Assembly (NCBI GenBank): GCA_050261415.1 | Contig: JBLNDG010000157.1 | Location: 1-23,880, forward strand | Direction of reading: 5' to 3' | Length of the DNA stretch: 23,880 bases | Source of the DNA: JBLNDG01 sp050261415 | Lineage (GTDB): Bacteria > Bacillota > Clostridia > Lutisporales > Lutisporaceae | In this document: positions 16,048 through 22,557 of the stretch, one piece after another | How positions within the stretch are numbered: position 1 is the first letter of the stretch | How the letters are laid out: the number at the start of each line of letters is the position of its first letter | Made by a program: the position numbers and the translations under genes | The notes under the pieces: model-generated | Databases searched by the model: none | Seen by the model: only the letters and a program-made list of their open reading frames with translations | What the model was told of the DNA's origin: nothing

Positions 16048-16128
16048 AGCGATACCCCCCTTATTTCTATACATATAATATCATTTATATCAATTAAGAT
16101 AATGATGTATTAAAAAAAACAATACAAC

Positions 16129-16200
16129 TGCACTCCTTTATCGATTGCCTCAATACTATTACTCAACCGGAACCCCAGAACCATTTGATAAAGCAGTGCA
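16129..16200 (-). other. Long imperfect stem-loop in the leader of the C_GCAxxG_C_C gene
   Basis: TGCACTCCTTTATC (16129-16142) and GATAAAGCAGTGCA (16187-16200) pair over 14 bases with one mismatch around 44 bases. Read on the minus strand it is followed, after nine bases, by eight consecutive Ts (16119-16112), all upstream of the GTG at 16047. It could be an attenuator-like leader or a short inverted-repeat remnant. Confidence 0.4.
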
Positions 16201-16264
16201 TATTATATTTACATAGATATCTCTTTATATATTAATCGTCTATATACCGTTTGCATGGTATGAA

Positions 16265-16293
16265 TTGACAATATATGGACAATAGTATATATT
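16265..16293 (+). promoter_or_regulatory. Sigma-A promoter of the ars operon
   Basis: TTGACA (16265-16270), 17 bases, TATATT (16288-16293). Transcription would start around 16300, inside the ArsR-type palindrome and about 29 bases before the arsR GTG. Confidence 0.82.
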
Positions 16294-16294
16294 A

Positions 16295-16316
16295 TATATA
16301 GACGCATATCTATATA
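16295..16316. promoter_or_regulatory. ArsR operator
   Basis: TATATAGA (16295-16302) and TCTATATA (16309-16316) are perfect inverted arms six bases apart, directly over the predicted transcription start. A related half-site CGTCTATATA occurs at 16237-16246. The placement and TAGA/TCTA core suit an ArsR/SmtB repressor, giving autoregulation released by arsenite. Confidence 0.72.
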
Positions 16317-16328
16317 AGGGGTGGTAAA

Positions 16329-16652
16329 GTGAGTCCTGATTATGATTATAATGCAAAAATAATCAAAGCTCTTTCAGATCCGAGCAGGCTTAAAATAATC
16401 GACATATTGTCATGTGGAGAAAAATGCGCATGTGATATTTTAGAGGGCTTTGATTTTTCACAGCCGACGCTTTCTCATCATATGAAGGTGTTAATGGACT
16501 GCGGCATTGTAGAATGCAGAAAAGAAGGGCTATGGAGCTACTATTCCCTGAATATCTCCAACTGCAACAAGTTAATACTATTCCTTATGAATCTTGTGAC
16601 AGATACAGATGAATGTATCTGTAAAAATAACCCTAAATGTGATTGCAAATAA
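16329..16652 (+). CDS. arsR: ArsR-family arsenite-responsive repressor
   Basis: A 107-residue winged-helix repressor of the ArsR/SmtB family. The inducer-binding helix carries C29, C33 and C35 (SCGEKCACDIL), like the Cys-x-Cys arsenite site of plasmid R773 ArsR. The recognition helix is SQPTLSHHMKVL (44-55) and the wing follows (KEGLWSYYSL). Unusually, the C-terminus is Cys-rich: C96, C98, C104 and C106 in the last 12 residues, which may form an added metalloid site. The GTG start at 16329 has GGGGTGG upstream. It is the first gene of arsRDA, with a perfect operator at the transcription start. Confidence 0.92.
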   Translation: MSPDYDYNAKIIKALSDPSRLKIIDILSCGEKCACDILEGFDFSQPTLSHHMKVLMDCGIVECRKEGLWSYYSLNISNCNKLILFLMNLVTDTDECICKNNPKCDCK

Positions 16653-16667
16653 AAGGAGTGTCTTAAA

Positions 16668-17033
16668 ATGAAGAAAATGGTGATCTTTGAGCCGGCTATG
16701 TGCTGCCCAACAGGAGTCTGCGGCCCATCAGTAAACCCGGAACTGTTAAGGGTTTCTACTGTGATAAACAACCTGAAAAACAAAGGCATATTGATTGAAA
16801 GATATAATTTGAACAACAACCCGCAAATATTCGTAGATAACAAGGTAATAAATAAAATAGTAAATAGTGACGGAGTTGAAACACTTCCGGTTACTATGGT
16901 TGACGGTGTTGTAGTAAAGACAAAGCGTTATCCTACGAACGAAGAGTTCTGTACCTTTTTAGGCTTGCCTGCCAACTTCCTCAAAGCTACCGCGAAAAGA
17001 GCAGCCAGGGGATGTGACAGCAGCTGTGGGTGA
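16668..17033 (+). CDS. arsD: ArsD arsenic metallochaperone
   Basis: A 121-residue ArsD. It delivers As(III)/Sb(III) to ArsA and stimulates the ATPase. The thioredoxin-fold N-terminus has C12, C13 and C18 (AMCCPTGVCGP), the three cysteines essential for metalloid transfer in R773 ArsD, at the same positions. C-terminal C116 and C120 (GCDSSCG) replace the vicinal pairs of longer relatives. It begins 15 bases after arsR with an AAGGAG site and is followed 24 bases later by arsA. Intact and of normal length. Confidence 0.93.
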   Translation: MKKMVIFEPAMCCPTGVCGPSVNPELLRVSTVINNLKNKGILIERYNLNNNPQIFVDNKVINKIVNSDGVETLPVTMVDGVVVKTKRYPTNEEFCTFLGLPANFLKATAKRAARGCDSSCG

Positions 17034-17057
17034 AAGTAAGAAAAGAGGGATCAAGGA

Positions 17058-18803
17058 TTGATCAAAGACTATAATATATCAGAGATAAACTTAACTAAAT
17101 ATATTTTCTTTACAGGAAAGGGCGGAGTAGGTAAAACATCAATAGCATGTGCTACTGCAGTAACCTTAGCTGATGCAGGTAAGAAAATAATGCTCATCAG
17201 TACCGATCCCGCCTCCAACCTCCAGGACGTTTTTAAAACGGATTTGAATAATAATGGCATCGCTATAAAGGGTGTCACTAATCTAGTAGTTGCAAATTTT
17301 GACCCGGAGGAAGCAGCCGCCGAGTATAGAGAAAGTGTTATATCCCCTTACCGGGGCAAGCTGCCGGAGGCAGTCTTGAAAAATATGGAGGAACAGCTTT
17401 CCGGCTCATGTACTGTTGAAATTGCTGCATTTAACGAGTTTTCCAGCTTTATAACCGATGAAAAAGCGGCTATGGAGTACGCCCATATTATATTTGATAC
17501 CGCACCAACCGGGCATACATTGAGAATGCTTCAGCTTCCTTCAGCCTGGAGTAATTTCATAAATGAAAACACGCATGGCGCATCGTGTCTGGGGCAGCTT
17601 TCAGGACTTGAAAGCAAAAAGGAAGTATACAAAAATGCAGTTGAAAATTTGGCTGATAAAGAAAAAACCACATTAATATTAGTAGCTCGTCCCGAGCCGT
17701 CACCGCTAAAGGAAGCCGAAAGGGCCTCCAAAGAACTCCAGGATATCGGAGTTAATAATCAGGTTCTAATTATTAACGGTGTGCTTGAGCAACATGACGA
17801 CTATCTTTCCGATGCCATCTTTGAAAAGCAACAGAATGCACTAAGGGATATACCCAAAAGACTTAAAGCAGTCGAAACCTTTAAAGTGCCCCTAAGGCCT
17901 TACAATGTAACAGGATTGGAAAATGTAAGGGCATTCTTAAAGGATGACGGCATAAAATATAGAAAAGAAATGCTGAGTACTGATAGTATACAAAAACTTA
18001 GCAATATAATAGAAGAGTTGAGTAAAAACGATAAAAAAGTGATATTTACAATGGGTAAAGGCGGAGTAGGCAAAACCACCATAGCTGCTGCCATTGCTTT
18101 GGGCTTAGCCAGGAAGGGGAAGAAAGTGCATTTAACGACTACGGACCCGGCTGCTCATTTAAAATTTGTTCTGGATGAGAGTAATGGCATAACACTTAGC
18201 AGTATTGATGAAAAAAAGGAGTTTGAGAAATATAAGGAAGAAGTGTTGGAAAAAGCAAGGGAAACAATGAGTGATGATGATATTGCTTATGTTGAGGAAG
18301 ATTTAAGATCCCCCTGCACACAGGAAATTGCGGTGTTCAGGGCATTTGCCCAAATAGTTGACAAATCGGAAAACGAGGTCGTAGTTATAGATACGGCACC
18401 CACGGGACACACGCTGCTCCTTCTGGATTCCACGCAGAGCTATCATAGGGAAATTCAGCGCTCACAGGGAGATATCCCCGAATCGGTCAAAAAACTCCTG
18501 CCTAAATTAAGAAATGAAAAAGAGACAGAAGTAATTATAGTAACTCTTGCCGAGACTACACCGGTATATGAGGCAATGAGATTGCAGAACGATTTGAACA
18601 GAGCCGGTATCCACAGTAAATGGTGGGTCATCAATTCAAGCTTCTATGCTGCAAATACGACCAACAGAATATTAAAGGCGAAGGCTAACAATGAAGTGCA
18701 ATGGGTCAACAAGGTTAACGAAATCTCCAAAGGCAATTTTGCCATTATAGAATGGATACCCGAAGAACTAAAAGGTGCAAAGCTTAATATCCTGATAGAA
18801 TAG
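17058..18803 (+). CDS. arsA: ArsA arsenite-stimulated ATPase
   Basis: A 581-residue two-domain ATPase. Domain 1 has the P-loop GKGGVGKTS (20-28), a signature STDPASN, and DTAPTGHTLR (147-156). Domain 2 repeats these as GKGGVGKTT (333-341), TTDPAAH and DTAPTGHTL (445-453). Metalloid-binding cysteines C118, C177 and C420 correspond to C113, C172 and C422 of R773 ArsA. ArsA normally docks on the membrane permease ArsB and powers arsenite export, yet no arsB, acr3 or arsC follows. The TTG start at 17058 has AGAGGGA seven bases upstream. ArsD must be its chaperone; its permease would have to be encoded elsewhere. Confidence 0.93.
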   Translation: MIKDYNISEINLTKYIFFTGKGGVGKTSIACATAVTLADAGKKIMLISTDPASNLQDVFKTDLNNNGIAIKGVTNLVVANFDPEEAAAEYRESVISPYRGKLPEAVLKNMEEQLSGSCTVEIAAFNEFSSFITDEKAAMEYAHIIFDTAPTGHTLRMLQLPSAWSNFINENTHGASCLGQLSGLESKKEVYKNAVENLADKEKTTLILVARPEPSPLKEAERASKELQDIGVNNQVLIINGVLEQHDDYLSDAIFEKQQNALRDIPKRLKAVETFKVPLRPYNVTGLENVRAFLKDDGIKYRKEMLSTDSIQKLSNIIEELSKNDKKVIFTMGKGGVGKTTIAAAIALGLARKGKKVHLTTTDPAAHLKFVLDESNGITLSSIDEKKEFEKYKEEVLEKARETMSDDDIAYVEEDLRSPCTQEIAVFRAFAQIVDKSENEVVVIDTAPTGHTLLLLDSTQSYHREIQRSQGDIPESVKKLLPKLRNEKETEVIIVTLAETTPVYEAMRLQNDLNRAGIHSKWWVINSSFYAANTTNRILKAKANNEVQWVNKVNEISKGNFAIIEWIPEELKGAKLNILIE

Positions 18804-18808
18804 TGAAC

Positions 18809-18849
18809 ATTCCACTGCAAAGCATCAACAACCCGCTTTGTAGTGGAAT
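18809..18849 (+). terminator. Long hairpin after arsA
   Basis: Fifteen-base arms at 18809-18823 and 18835-18849, with one G-U pair, enclose 11 bases. Only three Ts follow, so termination may be partial. It lies between arsA and the rhodanese-like gene and could limit transcription of that gene. Confidence 0.6.
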
Positions 18850-18882
18850 TTCCAGCAATATTAATTAAGGAGCAGGAAAATC

Positions 18883-19497
18883 ATGAATAATAATTTTACA
18901 CCAACCGTACTCTCCCCCCGTGAAGCCCTTTCATATCTTCAGGAGAAAGCGGCTCTTGTAGATATCCGCCCTGAATATGAGACCAGCTACCGGAATTTTG
19001 ATGTTCCAAAGGTCTATTATGTCCCCTACAGCTCATACATCGACAGCTTTCATATATTGCCGAAGGATACTTTACTGATTGTTGCAGACAGTGTAGGTAA
19101 TCAGAGCATGGAGGTTGCCCGTTTTCTGCTTATGCAGGGTTATCCGGAGGTTGCATGCCTGGCTGGCGGAGTTGTGGAGTGGGACCGCAACGGACTGCCG
19201 CTTGCCAAGGATACGGAATATGAAATGGTCGGCGGCTGTGCATGCAAGCTTCAGCCCAATTATACCAAACCAATCAAGGAACAATGTTTTTCAATATATT
19301 TCCTAATAGTTTCTATACTGTTAGACGGAGGGGTACCTTTTTCAACAGTGCCAAGATATTTTCTTACATCCCCTAAAATTCCAAGTTCCAGCTCATACTC
19401 TCCTTCTATTTCCGCATTCAGAAGTGTGTCAATAAAGCAGGCTAATAGCAACTTGTACAGACCAACTGCTTTCATAGCCTTCCTTGCAGCACCGTAG
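18883..19497 (+). CDS. Rhodanese-like protein without the catalytic cysteine; 3' end runs into the convergent gene
   Basis: Residues 5-122 form a rhodanese-homology domain: ALVDIRPEYE (24-33), the active-loop region VADSVGNQS (67-75) and LAGGVVEWDRNGLP (93-106), then GGCACKLQP. In active sulfurtransferases the loop is CxxGxR/KS. Here Asp69 occupies the Cys position, so persulfide transfer is not expected. A CxC pair (C119, C121) remains near the domain end. The last ~79 codons, from about residue 126, are antisense to the ammonia-lyase-like gene and look non-homologous. The natural stop was probably near 19260-19290. AAGGAGC precedes the ATG. It lies 79 bases after arsA and may be expressed with it at low level. 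Confidence 0.72.
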   Translation: MNNNFTPTVLSPREALSYLQEKAALVDIRPEYETSYRNFDVPKVYYVPYSSYIDSFHILPKDTLLIVADSVGNQSMEVARFLLMQGYPEVACLAGGVVEWDRNGLPLAKDTEYEMVGGCACKLQPNYTKPIKEQCFSIYFLIVSILLDGGVPFSTVPRYFLTSPKIPSSSSYSPSISAFRSVSIKQANSNLYRPTAFIAFLAAP

Positions 19498-20594
19498 CTG
19501 AATTCAACATGGTCTTCCTGGTTCCCTTTCGTTGGGATTGAGTCTGCACTGGCCGGCAGGCAAAGGGCTTTTATCTCGGTAAGCAAGGATAAAGCAAGCG
19601 TTCTTAAGCTTTTTATCCTGTGTTTTCCACTTTCCGATTGGCAGAGCATTTCATAAATAAAATTGGATTTTTCAGAGATAAGAACGTTAAGCAAGTCAAG
19701 TACAAATCCCGCCTGTGTGTTGCTGCAGTTGCATCCCATGACCGGTTCGTAGTTCCCGCCGCCCGTCTCAAAAAGCAATGGGTTATCGCAGGATACATTA
19801 TTCTCAAAATCAACGGTTTTCAATACAAATTTAAAAACTTCCTCCACAGCTGAATATACTTGCTTCTTGGATTCTACCGGGAATTTTTCACCGGCACTCA
19901 TTGATTCTTCTATCTCTTTTTCAATATTCAATAGCTGCTGCATATTATAACAAGCAAACACCGCTATTGCCTGTGTCATTGTAGAACCATTCATCTGGGC
20001 CAGGACTTCCTTGCATTCCAGTTGAAATACAGGTTCAAGACCTACTTCCTCGAAGCATGCTTTCGCCTTTTTCCTTTTCCCCTGATAAAATACTTCTGCT
20101 TCCTCAAGCCCGGCAACAACCATTGCATTCTGAGCAAGAGGTCCTAAGTCGCTTAGCCCTGTCGAACCTAATTCCAGTACAACCGGTGAAATCCCAGCGT
20201 TGAATATATCCAGTATTCTCTGGATTAATTCCGGCCTCACAGCTGAATATCCCCTGCTCAGGACATTTGCCCTGATTAAAAGAGAAGCCCTTGTTATATC
20301 CGGGTTTATTGTACCGCCCATTCCGACTGCATGGGGGTAAGGGATTGTCTTATTCCATTTCAAATGGTCCTCCGGTGATAAAACAGTATCCTTTAAATTT
20401 CCCAGGCCTGTATTAACTCCATACACAACAGGCGCATCCTTCTCCAGCCATTTTCTTATTTGGCGCCTGCTGCCTTCGCACCTTTTTACCGCTTCCGGCG
20501 ACATATGTATGGCGCCTGCTTCGCCCTTTATCGCTGAGACTATTTTTTCCATTGTCAAGTTATAGCCATCTATATAATAATTTTGCTTATCCAT
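19260..20594 (-). CDS. Divergent ammonia-lyase superfamily protein, subunit A-like (degenerate MIO loop)
   Basis: A 444-residue member of the histidine/phenylalanine ammonia-lyase family (PF00221; HutH about 510). Kept: the catalytic Tyr loop VYGVNTGLG (Y58), H88, LSRGYSAVR, MNGST (N202), CDNPLLF-GGGNYEP (269-284) and GNQEDHV (E360). Changed: the MIO-forming Ala-Ser-Gly in GSVGASGDLAPLA reads GSTGLSDLGPLA (143-154), one residue short and without Gly, so normal MIO formation is unlikely. Missing: about 60 residues before CDNPLLF, including the QDxYSLRCxPQ segment with the substrate-carboxylate Arg. The start at 20594 has an overlapping GGAGGGG site and lies just after the stop of the partner gene, with which it is surely co-transcribed. 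Confidence 0.85.
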   Translation of the reverse strand: MDKQNYYIDGYNLTMEKIVSAIKGEAGAIHMSPEAVKRCEGSRRQIRKWLEKDAPVVYGVNTGLGNLKDTVLSPEDHLKWNKTIPYPHAVGMGGTINPDITRASLLIRANVLSRGYSAVRPELIQRILDIFNAGISPVVLELGSTGLSDLGPLAQNAMVVAGLEEAEVFYQGKRKKAKACFEEVGLEPVFQLECKEVLAQMNGSTMTQAIAVFACYNMQQLLNIEKEIEESMSAGEKFPVESKKQVYSAVEEVFKFVLKTVDFENNVSCDNPLLFETGGGNYEPVMGCNCSNTQAGFVLDLLNVLISEKSNFIYEMLCQSESGKHRIKSLRTLALSLLTEIKALCLPASADSIPTKGNQEDHVEFSYGAARKAMKAVGLYKLLLACFIDTLLNAEIEGEYELELGILGDVRKYLGTVEKGTPPSNSIETIRKYIEKHCSLIGLV

Positions 20595-20606
20595 CAATAC
20601 CCCTCC

Positions 20607-22067
20607 TTACATCAACTTTCCAACAGTCTTTTCAACTGCGGCCAAAACAGTTCCCTCGTTCACAATCCTATCTGCCTCAACCATGTCCGGTGCTGCAAAT
20701 CTGTTGGCCCTTGTTACCTTTACATGTTTCCTGAATTCCAAGAGGGCGGCTTTGGAACCATTCCCGAACTCAAAACCGGTAAGCTTATCCTTTGCAAGGT
20801 CCATCCCCTGTGCTGCCATAAGCATTTCAATTGCCAGTACTTTATTCAGCAAGGAGAGTGCTTCAATTGCCTTAATAGCTGAGCTGTATGTTTTACAAAC
20901 ATACTCCTTGCTTATAGGGTCTATCCCCGAGTATGCTGCGCATGGCATGGCAAGTAACTTCAGCTCTCCAAGTACTGCAGTTGCCGATGCCTGTATAACA
21001 GGGAATCCATGGTTGAATCCCGGGTTTTCCCCAACCAGGTTCATGGGCAGCCCGTAAGTCAGATTAGTGTCTGTCAGTCTGAAGCTCCTTCTTTCGCTGA
21101 TGTTTCCCAAGTCCGTCAAGGCTATTAGCATCAGATCTATGGAATACCCTATGATTGGGTTAATTCTATATGAAGCGGAATTTATCTCATTCTGCAGATT
21201 TTCCTTAAGCCACTGAATAGTGTCACGCACCCCTCCATGAGTCTGAGGAACGGCTCTTATGCATATGGCATCCTGGCATCTGGGACCATGGTCGCCCCCA
21301 AATGCAATACGGGCCTTTTCTGTAGTAAACTCACTTCCCTCTATAACCCGTCTTATATTCTCCGCACTAATTATCCGGTTGGGAAACGGCCTTCCAAGCT
21401 CGTGTAGCCGCCTGTCAAAAGCGCCTGTTTCACCGCGGATGGCTTCAAGATTCATCCCTACACAGATATCTGCAGTTTTTGCCAGCTTTTCTGCTTCATT
21501 AAGAGCTAAAATTGCTAAAGCTGTGGATATGCAGCAAAGATTTGTAATAAAAGCGATTTCTTCCGTAGTATATTGGAATTTACTTAGCCCTGTGGCTTTG
21601 AGAGCCTTTTCAACGGAGATGCATTCTCCATCATAGCAGCAGAGGGTGTTTTCATCTCCCGAGAGAATTAAGGCAAGCTCACTCATAGCAGATGGTTCGG
21701 TCCTGTTCGCCTTGTGGATGCAGGGATATATTCCATTATTTATAAAGCCCATGATTCTTTCAATAAATTCTGCCCTTAGTGTTTGCCGGCACTTCAAGCT
21801 TTGGTCCAGCAGAAGAAATAAACTTAACATTCCCGTCTCTTTCGGCAGAAGTTCCCCGTAACATTCGGCATATACTTCTGGAATACTCAGGGCTGCCTTT
21901 TCAGATGCTTCCTCCGGTATCAATGACTTCCTCAGTTTGAACAGTTCCTCGCCCGGCTGTTCGAACTTTCCTTTCACCAAATTAATTTCACATGGATTAC
22001 CTTCAAGAACAGAGAATAAGTTTTCAAGCTTTAGGTTTGTTCCATCAAGACTTAAAATAGTTCTCAT
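20607..22067 (-). CDS. Divergent ammonia-lyase superfamily protein, subunit B-like (no MIO loop)
   Basis: A 486-residue PF00221 member, more diverged than its neighbour. Kept: the N-terminal DGTNLKLENL strand-helix, the LEAIRGETGAFD...HELGRPFP stretch (208-228), RCQDAICIRAVPQTHGG (263-279; Q265 and R271 match Q277 and R283 of HutH, Tyr280 is Ile), LGNISERR (320-327) and VLAIEMLMAAQGMDL (410-424). Missing: the Tyr loop (VYGINTGFG), the MIO loop (KANRTEPSAMSE in its place), SDNPLVF-GGNF and the QEDH motif. These are just the parts kept by subunit A. GGAGG lies eight bases before the ATG. First gene of the pair, behind a sigma-54 promoter. Confidence 0.82.
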   Translation of the reverse strand: MRTILSLDGTNLKLENLFSVLEGNPCEINLVKGKFEQPGEELFKLRKSLIPEEASEKAALSIPEVYAECYGELLPKETGMLSLFLLLDQSLKCRQTLRAEFIERIMGFINNGIYPCIHKANRTEPSAMSELALILSGDENTLCCYDGECISVEKALKATGLSKFQYTTEEIAFITNLCCISTALAILALNEAEKLAKTADICVGMNLEAIRGETGAFDRRLHELGRPFPNRIISAENIRRVIEGSEFTTEKARIAFGGDHGPRCQDAICIRAVPQTHGGVRDTIQWLKENLQNEINSASYRINPIIGYSIDLMLIALTDLGNISERRSFRLTDTNLTYGLPMNLVGENPGFNHGFPVIQASATAVLGELKLLAMPCAAYSGIDPISKEYVCKTYSSAIKAIEALSLLNKVLAIEMLMAAQGMDLAKDKLTGFEFGNGSKAALLEFRKHVKVTRANRFAAPDMVEADRIVNEGTVLAAVEKTVGKLM

Positions 22068-22120
22068 GCTTAACCTCCTATTATTCTGGATAGAGTATAA
22101 ATATCTATGTTTCTTTTACC

Positions 22121-22136
22121 AGCAAAATCGATGCCA
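22121..22136 (-). promoter_or_regulatory. Sigma-54 (-24/-12) promoter of the ammonia-lyase-like pair
   Basis: On the minus strand TGGCATCGATTTTGCT matches the sigma-54 consensus TGGCAC-N5-TTGCW at all but one base, with the required 10 bases between GG and GC. The start would be near 22110, about 43 bases before the ATG at 22067. Transcription would need sigma-54 (RpoN) and an enhancer-binding protein. Confidence 0.85.
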
Positions 22137-22183
22137 ATTTAAATATTCTCCCAGGCCTTGATTCCTATAGATTTTGCAGCAGC

Positions 22184-22204
22184 CAAATTCGAAGAAATAA
22201 TTTG
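22184..22204. promoter_or_regulatory. Possible enhancer (upstream activating) site
   Basis: CAAATT (22184-22189) and AATTTG (22199-22204) form an inverted repeat with a 9-base spacer about 50 bases upstream of the -24 box. This is a reasonable position for a Fis-type helix-turn-helix of an enhancer-binding protein. The AT-rich arms make it weak evidence. Confidence 0.35.
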
Positions 22205-22219
22205 TGTGCAAAATTTATT

Positions 22220-22228
22220 TGCTATAAT
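22220..22228 (+). promoter_or_regulatory. Extended -10 promoter of the sigma-54 activator gene
   Basis: TG-C-TATAAT at 22220-22228 lies 35 bases before the ATG at 22264. No good -35 is visible, but the TG extension compensates. Transcription would be divergent from the sigma-54 promoter. Confidence 0.5.
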
Positions 22229-22263
22229 AATGTCAAAGCCTTTATGGATTGGAGATGTATCCC

Positions 22264-22557
22264 ATGCTTTCACTACTGCAAAATGCCCTGGATGAAATAA
22301 AATTGGCAGTTGTCATTTTAGACCCGGATAAAAACATAGTTTATAGGAACAAGCATGCAAACAGCCTGTTTGGTGGAGACTCAGCTGCCATAGAAAATAT
22401 GATCGGATTATTAGATACGGATACCCGGTTTAAAAAAGGAGAAAATATAATGATAAAGCCCTTCTCCCTTCAAGGGTCCCTATTTCAACAGGCAGTAAGC
22501 ATTTTACCCTATTCTGTTTTGAAGATTCCACCAGCCGGGACAAATTGGAGGAGCTAA
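22264..22557 (+). pseudogene. N-terminal PAS fragment of the sigma-54 activator (frameshifted)
   Basis: About 97 residues: a PAS-type domain starting LLQNALDEIKLAVVILDPDKNIVYRN and continuing to about 22505. Out of frame thereafter, it ends at a TAA in IPPAGTNWRS. The frame that continues the protein carries FCFEDSTSRDKLEEL just upstream of the next ORF, so the two pieces were one gene. The break lies at about 22490-22515 and equals the loss of one base or the gain of two. The start at 22264 has GGAGA eight bases upstream. It may be a real mutation or a sequencing error. Confidence 0.7.

Noticed and set aside
16129..16200. Insertion sequence or MITE
   Set aside because: The 72-base inverted-repeat unit has no flanking target duplication that I can see and no second copy in the window.
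19260..20594. Calling the gene hutH (histidine ammonia-lyase)
   Set aside because: MIO tripeptide and the carboxylate-binding Arg segment are missing and no urocanase or other hut gene is nearby.
20552..21861. Plus-strand ORFs opposite the ammonia-lyase-like genes
   Set aside because: Antisense shadows without ribosome sites; the minus strand shows family homology throughout.
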